Shown piece after piece: positions 17,101-27,564 of a DNA stretch of 55,627 nucleotides. The stretch is from Phycisphaerales bacterium (GTDB taxonomy: Bacteria; Planctomycetota; Phycisphaerae; Sedimentisphaerales; Anaerobacaceae): assembly GCA_003170415.1 (NCBI GenBank), contig PMZJ01000004.1, forward strand, positions 1 to 55,627. The letters run 5' to 3'. A program made the position numbers and the translations under genes. Numbering within the stretch: position 1 is the first letter of the stretch; each line of letters begins with the position of its first letter. Below the pieces are notes generated by a model. That model was not told the origin of the DNA, ran no database searches, and was given only the letters and a program-made list of their open reading frames with translations.

Positions 17101-17292
17101 CGCCACCGCCGAGGCCATTGTCTGGGGGCTTGCCCCGGGAAGCGAGACGGAAACCTGTATCGTCGGGAAATCCACGTTTGGCAAATCGCTTACGGGAAGG
17201 TGCAAAAAAGCCGTGATGCCGAAGATTAATATCCCCAGCATCACAAGGGTTGTCATTACGGGGCGATTTATAAACAGAGCTGTAAAATTCAT
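14179..17292 (-). CDS. RND efflux pump inner-membrane transporter (HAE1/AcrB type)
   Basis: The 1037-residue protein has the twelve membrane helices and two large periplasmic loops of HAE1-family drug/proton antiporters. The start 'MNFTALFINRPVMTTLVMLG' is typical of the MdtB/AcrB group. The proton-relay aspartates are in 'VGFVVDDAIVMLENIFRH' in the fourth helix. The second-half equivalent 'GLVKKNGIMMIDFAIDA' carries the usual lysine-asparagine pattern. It would export hydrophobic compounds with the adaptor and TolC-type channel encoded just upstream on the same strand. The ATG lies 11 bases after the adaptor stop. Substrate cannot be told. Confidence 0.95.
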   Translation of the reverse strand: MNFTALFINRPVMTTLVMLGILIFGITAFLHLPVSDLPNVDFPTIQVSVSLPGASPQTMASAVATPLEKQFSTIAGIDSMTSTSVLGNTQIIIQFSLSRNIDGAAQDIQAAITQAQRQLPQNLPSPPTYQKVNPADQPILYIALTGPTIPMYSLDEYGETLMAQRISMVSGVAQVLVYGAQKYAVRVWPNPTALASRGLGIDEVANAVANGNVNLPTGILYGPDKAITVEASGQLNDAAAYKPLIVAYRNGSPVRLGDLGKVVDSVENNKTAAWYITASEARRGIILAILRQPGTNTVAVTDAVKNLLPSFRQQMPASVSLDILFDRSMFIRESVKDVEFTLILTLILVVLVIFLFLRNVSATVIPSLTLPMSIVATFAIMYIGGFSLNNLSLMALTLSVGFVVDDAIVMLENIFRHMEMGKSAIQAAVDGAKEISFTIISMTLSLSAVFIPIVFMGGLIGRLFREFSITIGVAVLASGFIALSLTPMLSSRFLRKPETIKHGRAYAFTEILYNKMAAFYERTLKWVLLHRRGAMVFSAIILAGTFYLFVAIPKGFLPSEDRAQIFGFTEGIEGISFDSITEHQRAINALLQKQPEIGSFMSSVGRGGGNLGVVFVRLKPKSQRKFSADQLIQKWRGMLNSIPGMRVYLQNPPSIQLGGRLSKSQYQYTLQSYNLGELYKYAGIMEQKIRQMPGLLDVTSDLQIKNPQVNVDIDRDKASSLGVTAQQIEDALYYAYGSRQISTILAPNNEYEVILELEPKYQLDPASLGMLYVKSNSGQLVPLNSVANLTNSIGPMSVNHQGQLPAVTISFNLPPNFPLGNAVDAINRLAKDTLPDTVTASFQGTAQAFAASMRGLGLLLALAILVIYLVLGILYESFIHPLTILSALPFAGFGALLTLIIFGEDLSIYAFVGIIMLVGLVKKNGIMMIDFAIDAQHHGKSPYDAIVEASIIRFRPIMMTTMAALMAGLPIAIGFGAGAESRRPLGLAVVGGLLFSQSITLYVTPVFYLYMESLQKKTSKWFKAPQGQPASVQATQK

Positions 17293-17303
17293 CTTTTATC
17301 CGT

Positions 17304-18422
17304 TTAGTTTTTGTTACCTGTCGTTTCCTTTATTTGGACCTTTGTGCCGGCCACCAGCCGGAGTTGCCCGTCCGTTACCACCGTTTCACCCGGCTTGACC
17401 CCTTCGACAACGGAACTGTTATTTGCTGTGCGCTGCACGGTAACGGGCCGAACTTCAGCAGTGTTATCCGTCTTCACCACGTAAACAAACTGACCCTGCT
17501 GGCCGTTTTGAATCGTCTGCGAAGGTACAACTACGACGTTAGGTTCCTGCGCAAGATTAAGAACAACGTTTACAAACAGCCCGGGCCATAGTACGCGTTT
17601 TTCGTTCTGAAATATGCCCCACAGCCGAATCGTTCCCGTGCCGGTATCTACCGAGTTATCGATAAAAAGCAAAGACCCTTTCACCGGTTCCTGTCCTTCT
17701 GCGCCGGGAATCTTCGCGATTACCTCAAGTGTGTTGCCGGCCATATACTTGCGTATCAAAGGCAGGTACTGTTGCGGCAGTGTGAAACTTATCCTGATGG
17801 GGCTTATCTGGTTGATGCTCGCGATGGGGATGTCTTTTTCCTTAATCAAATTGCCCTGGTCAATGGAAATCGCCCCGATGACGCCGTTGATGGGCGAGCG
17901 GATTGAACAATAATCAACCTGTACCTCCGCATCCTCCACTGCCGCTTTATCAGAATCTACGGTGGCTTTGAGCGCATCCACAGCCGTTACGCTGTTGTCA
18001 TAATCGTTCTGTGACGCATAACCTTTCTTCAGCAATTCCGTCTGTCTGGACGCCTCTTTTTTGGCGTTCTTCAGTTGCGCCTCGTCTTTTTCAAGATTTC
18101 CCTGTGCCGCTTTGAGCTGGGCCTCGAAAGACCGCGAATCAATTGAAACCAGCAAATCGCCTTTGCTTACCTCCTGGCCTTCTTTGAAATGGACTGCCGT
18201 GAGAATGCCGGCCACCTGCGATTTTATCGTAACGCTCATATTCGCCTCGACCGTCCCGAAGCTGCTCAATTCGAGAGGCAGGGCCTGTTGTGTTACCTGT
18301 GCCACCGATACCGGCACGGCCGGCGAGGCAGGGGGCGTTTTCCGCGAACAGCCGGTAAGCAGGGCTGCAACCGCCAGTGCCAATGCCGACCAGATTTTTA
18401 TTCTACAGTTGTTCTTATTCAT
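17304..18422 (-). CDS. RND periplasmic adaptor lipoprotein (membrane fusion protein)
   Basis: The 372-residue protein begins with a lipoprotein signal ('LALAVAALLTGCSRK', Cys at about 25). It has a lipoyl/barrel-sandwich part ('VTIKSQVAGILTAVHFKEGQ', about 65-85), a coiled-coil hairpin ('QLKAAQGNLEKDEAQLKNAK'), a second lipoyl half ('SIRSPINGVIGAISIDQGNL') and beta-barrel and membrane-proximal domains. It links the RND transporter to the outer-membrane channel. It lies between the two partner genes with 11- and 20-base gaps. Confidence 0.93.
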   Translation of the reverse strand: MNKNNCRIKIWSALALAVAALLTGCSRKTPPASPAVPVSVAQVTQQALPLELSSFGTVEANMSVTIKSQVAGILTAVHFKEGQEVSKGDLLVSIDSRSFEAQLKAAQGNLEKDEAQLKNAKKEASRQTELLKKGYASQNDYDNSVTAVDALKATVDSDKAAVEDAEVQVDYCSIRSPINGVIGAISIDQGNLIKEKDIPIASINQISPIRISFTLPQQYLPLIRKYMAGNTLEVIAKIPGAEGQEPVKGSLLFIDNSVDTGTGTIRLWGIFQNEKRVLWPGLFVNVVLNLAQEPNVVVVPSQTIQNGQQGQFVYVVKTDNTAEVRPVTVQRTANNSSVVEGVKPGETVVTDGQLRLVAGTKVQIKETTGNKN

Positions 18423-18442
18423 AAATAATTTACCAACCCAAA

Positions 18443-20101
18443 TTAGCTCGATGTGATTTTCGATGTTTTTACCGGTTCGCTGCCAGGACTGGCAATCCCG
18501 CTTCGCATCAGGAGCGTTCCCTCAAGTCGATGAAGCTCCACTATCGCTATCTGATAATTTATTGCGGCCGTAAGCTCGGTTATCTGGCTCTGCAGAAAAT
18601 CTCTTTGTGCCTGCGCGACAAGAATCGACGTTGATTTGCCGACTTCAAACTTACCGGTTTCGACCTTGAGTTTTTCCTCCATCAGCTCTCTGCTCGCTTT
18701 TGCCGCGACGACCTGCTGCTGAACGCTTGTAATCTGCAAATAAGCGCCTCTTATATCAACCTCGACTAATTGTTCGAGATTGTCGAGCGCTTCCTGCGCC
18801 TGTTGGCGCGACAGTGTGGCCTGCTGATTTTTCGCCTGTGCCGAGCGGTTCATCGGCGGGTACTCGAAAGTTATACCGGCCGTGGCGTCGTAATCATTTT
18901 TCTTAAAAATGTTCCGGGCAGAATCGTCGAATGAGTCGGCGTATCCCGTTTTGCCGAGAGTAATGAAAAAATCGAGTTGCGGCAGCAGGCCGTTGCGAGT
19001 CCTTACAATTTCAAGCTCATCGCGGTCGAGCTGGAGTCGCGCCTGGTTCAACTCCGGCCTCATCTGCCAGCCGCGCAGGACGTATGTCTCCACGGGGCTA
19101 AGCTCGATTGCCGGTGTCGTCGGCTCGCTTTTGAGAATTATTTTCCTGTCCCAGATTTCGTTGCCGCTGGGGTTCAGCAGCCGCAAAAGATTTAGCCGGG
19201 CCTGGGCAAGTGTGTTTTCCGCGACGATGAGGTCCTGTTGCCTAAGCGATGTTTCCGCCTTGGCCGCGGCAAGCTCGCTCCGTGCCAGCGAACCTATGTT
19301 AATCCGCTCCTCGGTTTCCTGTTGCTGTTTTTCCGCTACTTGCATCGATTGTTCGTATATCTCTATGCTCTTTTCCGCCAGCGAATAATTCCAGTATGCT
19401 TCCTCAATTTGCGCCACCAGCAACTCAACGAATCCGCGAAGTTCATATTGAGATATCTTCGTATCTATTCTGGCCTGGTTTACCGAGACAAGATTTACCG
19501 TGGTGCCAAAACCTCTCAAAAGCGACTGTGTTACGCCAGCTCCAAGCCGCGTTGATACGAACGGGTCGTCGGCATACGACTCATCGAGCCGGTTTGTGCT
19601 GCCGTCAAGCGACAAGGTTGTACCCGTAGGCAAAAACTCGCTTAGCGAAGCGTCTGCGCCGAATGCCTTTTCGGTTGATGGAATAGGTCCCGCGCCTGGC
19701 GTCGGAGCCGACTCTAACCGCGTTCTGCCTTGCGACACAGTTCCTTTTAAATCCGGGTCGAATACGGATAACGCCTGCTCCTCAAAGGTTCTTTTTATCT
19801 GCGGGTTTAGTTTTTCAACTGCCAGCGATTTATTTTTCTGCAGAGATATCAGGACCGCTTCATTTATCGTTATATCAATAGGCCCGTTCGGCTCGATTTT
19901 CACTATCGGCGAAGAATTGGGTTCCTGCGTTTTTTCATTTTCCAGAGGCGGCTGAATAGCTGGTTGCGAATCGGATGGTCCTATATAATCCTGATTATCA
20001 GTTGCCTGGGGCTCGGCGCACGAACTGAGCAGACACATCGCTATCAGCAAGCCGAGTGTTATCGCGGTTTTATAAAATATTAAAAACTTTTTCGCTAACA
20101 T
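18443..20101 (-). CDS. TolC-family outer-membrane efflux lipoprotein
   Basis: The product (552 residues from ATG 20101) has a lipoprotein signal ('GLLIAMCLLSSCAEPQ'). A Pro/Glu/Asn-rich linker of about 60 residues follows, and then two repeated halves of the outer-membrane efflux protein fold with long helices ('QISQYELRGFVELLVAQIEE'-like and 'NQQATLSRQQAQEALDNLEQ'). It is the first gene of the efflux operon. A TTG two codons upstream is possible but lacks support. The long N-terminal linker is unusual for plain TolC. Confidence 0.88.
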   Translation of the reverse strand: MLAKKFLIFYKTAITLGLLIAMCLLSSCAEPQATDNQDYIGPSDSQPAIQPPLENEKTQEPNSSPIVKIEPNGPIDITINEAVLISLQKNKSLAVEKLNPQIKRTFEEQALSVFDPDLKGTVSQGRTRLESAPTPGAGPIPSTEKAFGADASLSEFLPTGTTLSLDGSTNRLDESYADDPFVSTRLGAGVTQSLLRGFGTTVNLVSVNQARIDTKISQYELRGFVELLVAQIEEAYWNYSLAEKSIEIYEQSMQVAEKQQQETEERINIGSLARSELAAAKAETSLRQQDLIVAENTLAQARLNLLRLLNPSGNEIWDRKIILKSEPTTPAIELSPVETYVLRGWQMRPELNQARLQLDRDELEIVRTRNGLLPQLDFFITLGKTGYADSFDDSARNIFKKNDYDATAGITFEYPPMNRSAQAKNQQATLSRQQAQEALDNLEQLVEVDIRGAYLQITSVQQQVVAAKASRELMEEKLKVETGKFEVGKSTSILVAQAQRDFLQSQITELTAAINYQIAIVELHRLEGTLLMRSGIASPGSEPVKTSKITSS

Positions 20102-20376
20102 CTTCAATTACGATAATCGTCCAATATTAGGGGTGGATTTCCAATAATCTTTCCCATTTTAACATTTTCAACGGTTTTGTCCATAGGTTTCGCCAGTTTC
20201 ATAATTATAGGTCGTACCGGGCGGGTAGTTTACCAGTTAACTGCCTTTGATACGGCCATTTCTTCGACTGGTTCGACAAGTTCACCACGGGTGGTTTGGC
20301 TACGCTCACCACAGGTTTGCTTGGGACAGGCCTGACCGTGTTTTTACTCGTCTTGGCGAAGGTACTGATGAAGGGA
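20102..20376. other. Intergenic region with a degenerate repeat
   Basis: No gene is supported. The stretch at about 20265-20320 contains the words CTGGTTCGACAAGTTCACCA and GGTTTGGCTACGCTCACCAC, a near-tandem that resembles common non-coding filler repeats in planctomycete-type genomes. Open frames across it are shifted reads of the downstream end of the gene at 20377. Confidence 0.5.
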
Positions 20377-20946
20377 TTATTGGGCGGGGGGTGGGGGCGG
20401 TTCGGGTCCGGTTTTGGCGGTTTGACCTGGTTCGACTTCGTGCTCACCGCTGGATGTTACCGTCATTGTGCGGGACGGGTTTCTTGTAGGTCCGAAAAAG
20501 ATAAACGAAATCAGCACCAAAGTTGCGCCGGAGATAAACAGGATATGCCTGCGAGGCCACTGACAGCACAGGCCGAGCCACGGCGGGACGCCCTGTATGA
20601 TTGTAGTTTGGTTTGGCTCTTCGGCTAAGGCGTGCCTCGCCGCCGCCAGTTTGCCGGCGGTCGCGCGGGGGTACGCGGTGTTTGGCTCATTCGACTCGAT
20701 GCCGAGCGTCGCGGGGGCCAGACGAGCAAGCTCTTTGGGGTTGCCCTCAACCTGGGCAAGCAGTGTGTCGTAGTCGGCGTTCAGGGATTCGAGCTTTTTA
20801 AGGTGTTCTTCGGACTGGTTGAGCAGACCTTTGTAGTAATAATATTCGAGCAGATCGTCGCACAGTATCGTCGACGACAGCACGGCCGCGCCGATACTGA
20901 AGAACACTATAAACGCAACGGCTCGAATGACTCGCTCGTTTTGCAT
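20377..20946 (-). CDS. Small membrane protein with two TM helices and a coiled coil, function unknown
   Basis: The 189-residue protein starts with a membrane helix ('VIRAVAFIVFFSIGAAVLSS', about 5-27). A Tyr-rich turn 'LLEYYYYKGLL' and a helical stretch likely to form a coiled coil ('QSEEHLKKLESLNADYDTLL') follow. The second membrane helix is 'ILFISGATLVLISFIFFG' at about 135-152, and a Pro-rich tail ends 'GPEPPPPPAQ'. I recognise no family. ATG 20946 is chosen because the longer reading from TTG 20976 would start inside the enolase terminator stem. It may play an envelope or division role, but that is a guess from topology. Confidence 0.65.
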   Translation of the reverse strand: MQNERVIRAVAFIVFFSIGAAVLSSTILCDDLLEYYYYKGLLNQSEEHLKKLESLNADYDTLLAQVEGNPKELARLAPATLGIESNEPNTAYPRATAGKLAAARHALAEEPNQTTIIQGVPPWLGLCCQWPRRHILFISGATLVLISFIFFGPTRNPSRTMTVTSSGEHEVEPGQTAKTGPEPPPPPAQ

Positions 20947-20956
20947 CGTCCAGTCC

Positions 20957-21011
20957 AAAAAAATCGGCAGGTGCAATCATCCGTTATCTGTCGGGCTTCT
21001 CGCACCTGCCG
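20957..21011 (-). terminator. Intrinsic terminator of eno
   Basis: On the minus strand CGGCAGGTGC (21011-21002) pairs perfectly with GCACCTGCCG (20974-20965) over 10 bp. A T-run of seven bases (20963-20957) follows after one A. It begins about 20 bases after the enolase stop codon. The 27-base loop is longer than usual. Confidence 0.85.
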
Positions 21012-21031
21012 TTGCTCACCTGATTACCCTT

Positions 21032-22336
<1,305 letters not shown>

Positions 22337-22576
22337 TCAAAGCAATTGCCGCTTCTCAAGTTTACCCGCCGTGCTCTTTGGTGGGTTTATCCGCTACGGG
22401 CGGGTTTAGCCGTTCGCAAAGCTCACAAAATTACCCATTTTAAGCCGGCTCGTCAATAGCAATCCGCTACTATAAGGCCGGAGAAAAAGGGTTGCAATGG
22501 CAGGCCCGCCCCGTTAACATTTATGCCCTAAATAAAGGCGTTAACGAAAAAACCAAATTAAATGAGAGAGGACTTT

Positions 22577-24076
22577 ATGAGCGACGGAATCCAGAAAGTT
22601 TCACTGAGAGAACGAGCGTTTTACGGGTTCGGTGATTTGGCGTCTTGTTTGTTCTGGGCGACGATTATGTCGCAACTGCTTTTCTTTTATACAGACGTAT
22701 TTGGCCTATCCGCCGCTGCCGCCGGAATAATGTTTTTCGTCTCCAGAATACTGGACGCGTTTTTTGACGTGGTAATCGGAATGACGGCGGACCGCACCAA
22801 AAGCCGGTGGGGTAAATTCAGACCTTATATATTATTCGGGGCAGTTCCATTAGCTGTTTCAGCGGTTTTCGCGTTTACAACGCCGGATTTCGCATACCCA
22901 GCGAAAGTTGTTTACGCCTATCTCACGTTTATCGCTTTTATGTTCCTGTACTCAACGGTCAACATCCCCTATACGGCATTGCTTGGCGTTATCAGCGGGG
23001 ACCCTGTCGAAAGAACCAGCGCCTCATCTTTTAAGTTCGTAGGCGCTTATCTTGGCGGTATTATCGTTTCGCTGACGATTCTGCCGTTCGCGGCACATTT
23101 TGGGCATGGTAACGCCGCGAAGGGCTGGCAAACGACGATGGCTATTTACGCTGTTGCGGCGGTTGTTTTCCTTTTGATAACTTTCCTTTCAACACGCGAA
23201 CGCATTCAGCCAATCGCCAAGGGAAAAACATCCATAAAAAACGATTTGAAGGACTTGTCAAAGAACGTGCCCTGGATATGGCTGTTCATCGTGACAATTC
23301 TTTTTATCCTGTTCGTATGCATACGTCTGAGCGTTACCACCCATTATTTCAAATATTACGTCGGAGAACAGGCAAGTCCGCTGCTGGGGCAGTTTTTTAA
23401 CGTCCTGTTACAATATATTGTTAATCCTCTGTACGGCGTTTTCGGAAAATCGGAGGTTGTCCTGTTTGATGCAGCCCATAAATTTGGTTTCGAAGTGCTG
23501 ACATCCGCTTTTAATGCGATTGGGCAGGGATTATCCCTCATCGGCGTTCTTCTGGTTCCATTTTTCGCCAAACTCGTCGGCAGAAAAAGCGCCGCGGTCA
23601 TTCTTTTTATTGCCGCTCTTATTTGCACCGGTGCGTTCTATTTCTTCAAACCAGAGGACTTAATGCTGATTTTCGTATTTCAGACCGTCGGTTCGTTTGT
23701 GGGAGGCCCGATTTCGGTTTTGTTATGGGTTCTGTATGCCGATACGGCTGACTATTCCGAATGGAAGACAGGCAGAAGGGCCACGGGACTTGTTTTTTCA
23801 GCTTCAATTATGTCGAACAAACTCGGCTGGGCCGTCGGAAGTATGCTCGCGGGCCTGGTTCTTGCGACGACAGGATTCGTGGCCAATGTCGCCCAAAACA
23901 TAGATGTTCTGAATGGTTTGAAGGCGATGATGAGCGTAATACCGGTCGGGATAGGAGTGGTTGCGTTAATCATCCTTATGTTCTTCTATAAACTGGATGA
24001 TACGACAATGAAACAAGTTAAAGCGGAGCTGGAAGAAAGACGCAACGCCAGCAACAAGGGTGCTGCGACCACTTAA
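22577..24076 (+). CDS. GPH-family sugar:cation symporter (MelB-like, major facilitator fold)
   Basis: From ATG 22577 (GAGAGGA seven bases upstream) the product has 499 residues. It starts 'VSLRERAFYGFGDLASCLFW', which is the usual beginning of GPH symporters. It shows 'DVVIGMTADRTKSRWGKFRP', the diagnostic D...G...D+T..+WGK+RP loop, and 'YADTADYSEWKTGRRATGLV' in the second half. Twelve membrane helices are visible. It probably imports oligosaccharides, and the next genes encode two phosphorylases that could use them. The middle loop (about 245-320) is longer than in MelB. An upstream ATG at 22562 is less well supported. Confidence 0.92.
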   Translation: MSDGIQKVSLRERAFYGFGDLASCLFWATIMSQLLFFYTDVFGLSAAAAGIMFFVSRILDAFFDVVIGMTADRTKSRWGKFRPYILFGAVPLAVSAVFAFTTPDFAYPAKVVYAYLTFIAFMFLYSTVNIPYTALLGVISGDPVERTSASSFKFVGAYLGGIIVSLTILPFAAHFGHGNAAKGWQTTMAIYAVAAVVFLLITFLSTRERIQPIAKGKTSIKNDLKDLSKNVPWIWLFIVTILFILFVCIRLSVTTHYFKYYVGEQASPLLGQFFNVLLQYIVNPLYGVFGKSEVVLFDAAHKFGFEVLTSAFNAIGQGLSLIGVLLVPFFAKLVGRKSAAVILFIAALICTGAFYFFKPEDLMLIFVFQTVGSFVGGPISVLLWVLYADTADYSEWKTGRRATGLVFSASIMSNKLGWAVGSMLAGLVLATTGFVANVAQNIDVLNGLKAMMSVIPVGIGVVALIILMFFYKLDDTTMKQVKAELEERRNASNKGAATT

Positions 24077-24115
24077 AAAGTTATCTTTTATTCGACAATG
24101 AAAAAGGATGAAAAA

Positions 24116-25111
24116 ATGAAAAAGAAGACAATCATCGGTGAATCGCTGCCAAATATACCGTGGGAAGACAAGCCGAAAGGTTGCATCGATGTATTGTGGA
24201 GATACAGCGGCAATCCGATACTCGACTGGAACCCGATACCAAAGGCGGCGCGTATTTTCAACAGTGCTGTTGTCCCGCATAAAGGCGAATTTGTCGGCGT
24301 TTTCAGGGCCGACCAGAGAAACGGCCGCGCGACGCTGTTTTCCGGCAAAAGCAAAGACGCCCTGAAGTGGGAAATCGGCCCCGACCCAATCGACTGGGTT
24401 AACGAAAAAGGCAAACCGAACCCGATTAGCTACGGCTACGACCCGAGGTTCGTAAAAATTGACGATACCTTCTACATCGTATGGTGCGATGATATGCACG
24501 GGGCGTCAATCGGCCTTGGCAGAACCACGGATTTTAAGACCTTTATCCGTATGCCGAACCCGCTTATGCCCTTCAACAGGAACGGGGTTCTTTTCCCAAG
24601 AAAGGTAAACGGCAAATATCTGTTATTGAGTCGGCCCAGCGACAGCGCCCACACGCCTTTCGGCGATATCTATATGAGTGAAAGCCCGGACCTGATTTAT
24701 TGGGGCAATCATAAATACGTTATGGGTAAGGGGGGCAAGGGCTGGTGGCAGGGCACGAAAATCGGCGCAGGCCCGATTCCGATTGAGACAACCGAGGGAT
24801 GGCTGTTGTTCTACCACGGCGTATCTTATACCTGCAACGGTTTCGTTTACAGTTACGGGGCGGCGATACTGGATATCGATAAACCCTGGAAAGTGTTATA
24901 CAGGACACGCGATTATCTGCTCACGCCGGAAAAACCGTATGAGACGACCGGTTTTGTGCCCAACGTGGCGTTCCCCTGTGCCAACATATACGACGCCGAC
25001 ACAGGCAGAATCGCTATTTATTACGGTGCCGCCGATACCTGCACTGCTGTTGCTTTCACGCAGGTTGATGAGCTAATCGACTATATCAAGAAAAACTCGG
25101 AAGTATTCTAA
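24116..25111 (+). CDS. GH130-family beta-mannoside phosphorylase
   Basis: The 331-residue protein has the five-bladed propeller pattern of GH130: 'WRYSGNPILDWNPIPKAARI', 'VFRADQRNGRATLF', 'YGYDPRFVKIDDTFYIVWCD' and 'WWQGTKIGAGPIPIETTEGW', then 'IYYGAADTCTAVAFTQVDEL'. The acid residue Asp of 'YDPR' and the Arg-Ala-Asp motif are present. GH130 enzymes cleave beta-mannosidic bonds with phosphate to give mannose 1-phosphate. With mannanases in the same window a mannooligosaccharide or mannosyl-glucose substrate is likely; which one cannot be read from sequence. Start ATG 24116 is chosen because AAGGATG precedes it; ATG 24098 is in frame but lacks a ribosome site. Confidence 0.9.
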   Translation: MKKKTIIGESLPNIPWEDKPKGCIDVLWRYSGNPILDWNPIPKAARIFNSAVVPHKGEFVGVFRADQRNGRATLFSGKSKDALKWEIGPDPIDWVNEKGKPNPISYGYDPRFVKIDDTFYIVWCDDMHGASIGLGRTTDFKTFIRMPNPLMPFNRNGVLFPRKVNGKYLLLSRPSDSAHTPFGDIYMSESPDLIYWGNHKYVMGKGGKGWWQGTKIGAGPIPIETTEGWLLFYHGVSYTCNGFVYSYGAAILDIDKPWKVLYRTRDYLLTPEKPYETTGFVPNVAFPCANIYDADTGRIAIYYGAADTCTAVAFTQVDELIDYIKKNSEVF

Positions 25112-25166
25112 AACGAATCCGAATAAACCGATGTAGGGACACAACTCATTTTTGAGAGGGGAATCT

Positions 25167-27560
25167 ATGCGATTCGGTTATTTTGACGATGCCAACAAGG
25201 AATATGTAATCGAAAGGCCCGATACGCCGAGGTCGTGGGCAAATTATCTCGGCTCGACGGAATACGGCGCAATCATAACCAATAACGCGGGCGGCTACAG
25301 CTTTTACACCTCGGCAGCACAAGGCCGCCTTATGCGGCTGCGGTTCGACGATGTCCCTATCGACCAGCCGGGAAGATATATTTACGTTCGCGATAAACAA
25401 TCCGGCGACTACTGGTCAAATGCCTGGCAGCCCGTGGGCAAGCCCTTAGACCAGTATAAAACTACCTGCCGGCACGGCACGGCTTATACAATCATCAATT
25501 CCCAGTATTCAAAGATTGAAACCGAGACCACATATTTTGTCCTGTTAGGCAAACATTTCGAGTGTTGGCTTTTGAAGGTTACGAATAAAGACAGCGTCAA
25601 AAGAAATCTCAGCTTGTTTTCCTTTGTCGAATACCCGGGCACGTGGCACTGCTTCAATGATTTTCTTAATCTGCAATACTCGCACGGCATTGTGAATATG
25701 GATTTCGTTGATGGAATGATTGATTACGGCAGCAGCGTTTACACGTTGCCCAGCGGCAACAGCATTCTCGAAGGCGACCAGAACAGGCATTCATTCCTGG
25801 CGTTTTTGGGCGGCGAAATTGTCGGCTTCGATACTGACCGGGACATTTTCATAACCCCGTATCGCGGTTATGGTAACCCGATGGTCGTCGAAAAAGGCAA
25901 ATGCACCGGCTCAAAAGCGTATGGTGACGACGGCTGCGGCTCAATACAAATCGATGTTGACCTTGAGCCGGGCCAGTCGAAGGAGCTTGTCGTCCTGATG
26001 GGTATCGGCAAAGCGGCAGTCGAGGGCAAAAAGGTCGTCAAGCAGTTCGGCAATATCGCCAAGGTCAAAGAGGAATTTGAAAAGGTCCGCCAGTATTGGC
26101 ATAACCGTCTCGAAGGATTGGCTATCTGCACGCCCGATGCGGCGTTCAACAGTATGATGAATATGTGGAGCCCGTTTAACTGCCTCACCACCTACTCCTG
26201 GTCGAGAATGGCAAGCTTGATTTACAGCGGCGAACGCGACGGCCTGGGCTACCGCGATACCGTGCAGGACTTTATGGGCGTTATGCACCTGATTCCCAAA
26301 GAGGCGGTCAAACGCCTTGAGCTTATGATTACCGGCCAGTGTTCAACGGGCGGGGCGATGCAGATTGTGATGGCGTTCACGCACAAGCCGGGCAAAGAAA
26401 AACTGCCCAAAGAAGAGGATTACCGCTCCGATGACTGCCAGTGGCTTTTCAACGCGGTTACCACTTACGTCAAAGAGACGGGCGATATCGATTTTTATAA
26501 CAAGGTTTTGCCATACGCCGACAAGGGTAAGGCGACAGTGCTCGGCCATCTTCGCCGGGCGATTGAGTTCAATCTCAAACGCACGGGCAAAAATGGCCTG
26601 CCCAGCGGACTTCTGGCGGACTGGAACGATTGCCTGCGCTTAGGCACGAAGGGGACATCGGTATTCGTTGCTTTACAGGTGCGTTACGGCCTGAAGACCT
26701 ATATCGAAATTTGCGAGATGTTAGGCAAGCCGGCGGAAGTAAAATGGGCGAAAAAGCAGCTTGAGGCAATCGACAAGAAACTCGACAAATTCGGCTGGGA
26801 CGGCAAATGGTACGTCCGCGCATATAAAGAATCCGGCGAGAAAATCGGCTCAAAAGAAAGTAAGCAGGGTTCCATCTATCTCAATACGCAATCCTGGGGC
26901 GTCATCAGCGGCCACGCCGACGCAGAAAAAGCTGAGCAGGCGATGAAATCCGTCAATGAAAAGCTCGCTACCGATTATGGTCTTATGCTTTTGTCGCCGC
27001 CTTATGAAAATATCTACTGCCAGGAAATCCGCTCGATTCTGTTCAACAAGGGTTCAAAGGAAAACGCGAGTATTTTCAATCACACGCAGGGCTGGGCGAT
27101 TATGGCCGAAACTATGCTTGGCCACGGCGACAGGGCGTTTAAATATTTCCGAAGCTATATGCCCGCGTCGTTCAACGACAAGGCCGAGATTCGCGGCAGC
27201 GAGCCATACGTTTATTCGCAATATACTCACAGTATTTTCAGCCCGCGTTTTGGCGCATCGCGTGTACCCTGGCTCAGCGGCGCAGCATCCTGGGCGTATT
27301 ACGCAGCGACGCAATATATCCTCGGCATCAGGCCCGATTACAAAGGTCTTCTCATTGATCCCTGCATCCCCGCTGACTGGAAAGAATTTACCGCCAGACG
27401 TCGATTCCGCGACAAGATGCTGAATATCAAAGTCATAAATCCGAATGGCGTACAAAAAGGCGTTAAGAAAATCACCCTCAACGGCCAACTAATCGAAGGC
27501 AACCTGATTCCTGTTTCCAAAATGCAAAAAGAAAACGAAGTTGTTGTAGAGATGGGGTAG
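25167..27560 (+). CDS. GH94-family disaccharide phosphorylase (cellobiose phosphorylase-like)
   Basis: The 797-residue protein has the GH94 layout: an N-terminal beta-sandwich ('MRFGYFDDANKEYVIERPDT'), linker helices, and an (alpha/alpha)6 barrel. Barrel motifs are 'SPFNCLTTYSWSRMASLIYS', 'GLGYRDTVQDFMGVMHLIP' and 'GLPSGLLADWNDCLRLG', where the Asp of A-D-W-N-D is the catalytic acid. 'WLSGAASWAYYAATQYILGI' and a short C-terminal beta domain follow. It splits a beta-glucoside with phosphate into glucose 1-phosphate. Glucomannan-derived cellobiose or a related disaccharide is a plausible substrate, not proven. Start ATG 25167 follows GAGGGG; the ATG at 25152 is poorer. Confidence 0.9.
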   Translation: MRFGYFDDANKEYVIERPDTPRSWANYLGSTEYGAIITNNAGGYSFYTSAAQGRLMRLRFDDVPIDQPGRYIYVRDKQSGDYWSNAWQPVGKPLDQYKTTCRHGTAYTIINSQYSKIETETTYFVLLGKHFECWLLKVTNKDSVKRNLSLFSFVEYPGTWHCFNDFLNLQYSHGIVNMDFVDGMIDYGSSVYTLPSGNSILEGDQNRHSFLAFLGGEIVGFDTDRDIFITPYRGYGNPMVVEKGKCTGSKAYGDDGCGSIQIDVDLEPGQSKELVVLMGIGKAAVEGKKVVKQFGNIAKVKEEFEKVRQYWHNRLEGLAICTPDAAFNSMMNMWSPFNCLTTYSWSRMASLIYSGERDGLGYRDTVQDFMGVMHLIPKEAVKRLELMITGQCSTGGAMQIVMAFTHKPGKEKLPKEEDYRSDDCQWLFNAVTTYVKETGDIDFYNKVLPYADKGKATVLGHLRRAIEFNLKRTGKNGLPSGLLADWNDCLRLGTKGTSVFVALQVRYGLKTYIEICEMLGKPAEVKWAKKQLEAIDKKLDKFGWDGKWYVRAYKESGEKIGSKESKQGSIYLNTQSWGVISGHADAEKAEQAMKSVNEKLATDYGLMLLSPPYENIYCQEIRSILFNKGSKENASIFNHTQGWAIMAETMLGHGDRAFKYFRSYMPASFNDKAEIRGSEPYVYSQYTHSIFSPRFGASRVPWLSGAASWAYYAATQYILGIRPDYKGLLIDPCIPADWKEFTARRRFRDKMLNIKVINPNGVQKGVKKITLNGQLIEGNLIPVSKMQKENEVVVEMG

Positions 27561-27564
27561 AAAA

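Noticed and set aside
20205..20447. 80-residue Pro-rich minus-strand frame
   Set aside because: It is a shifted read of the end of the gene at 20377 plus a repeat region.
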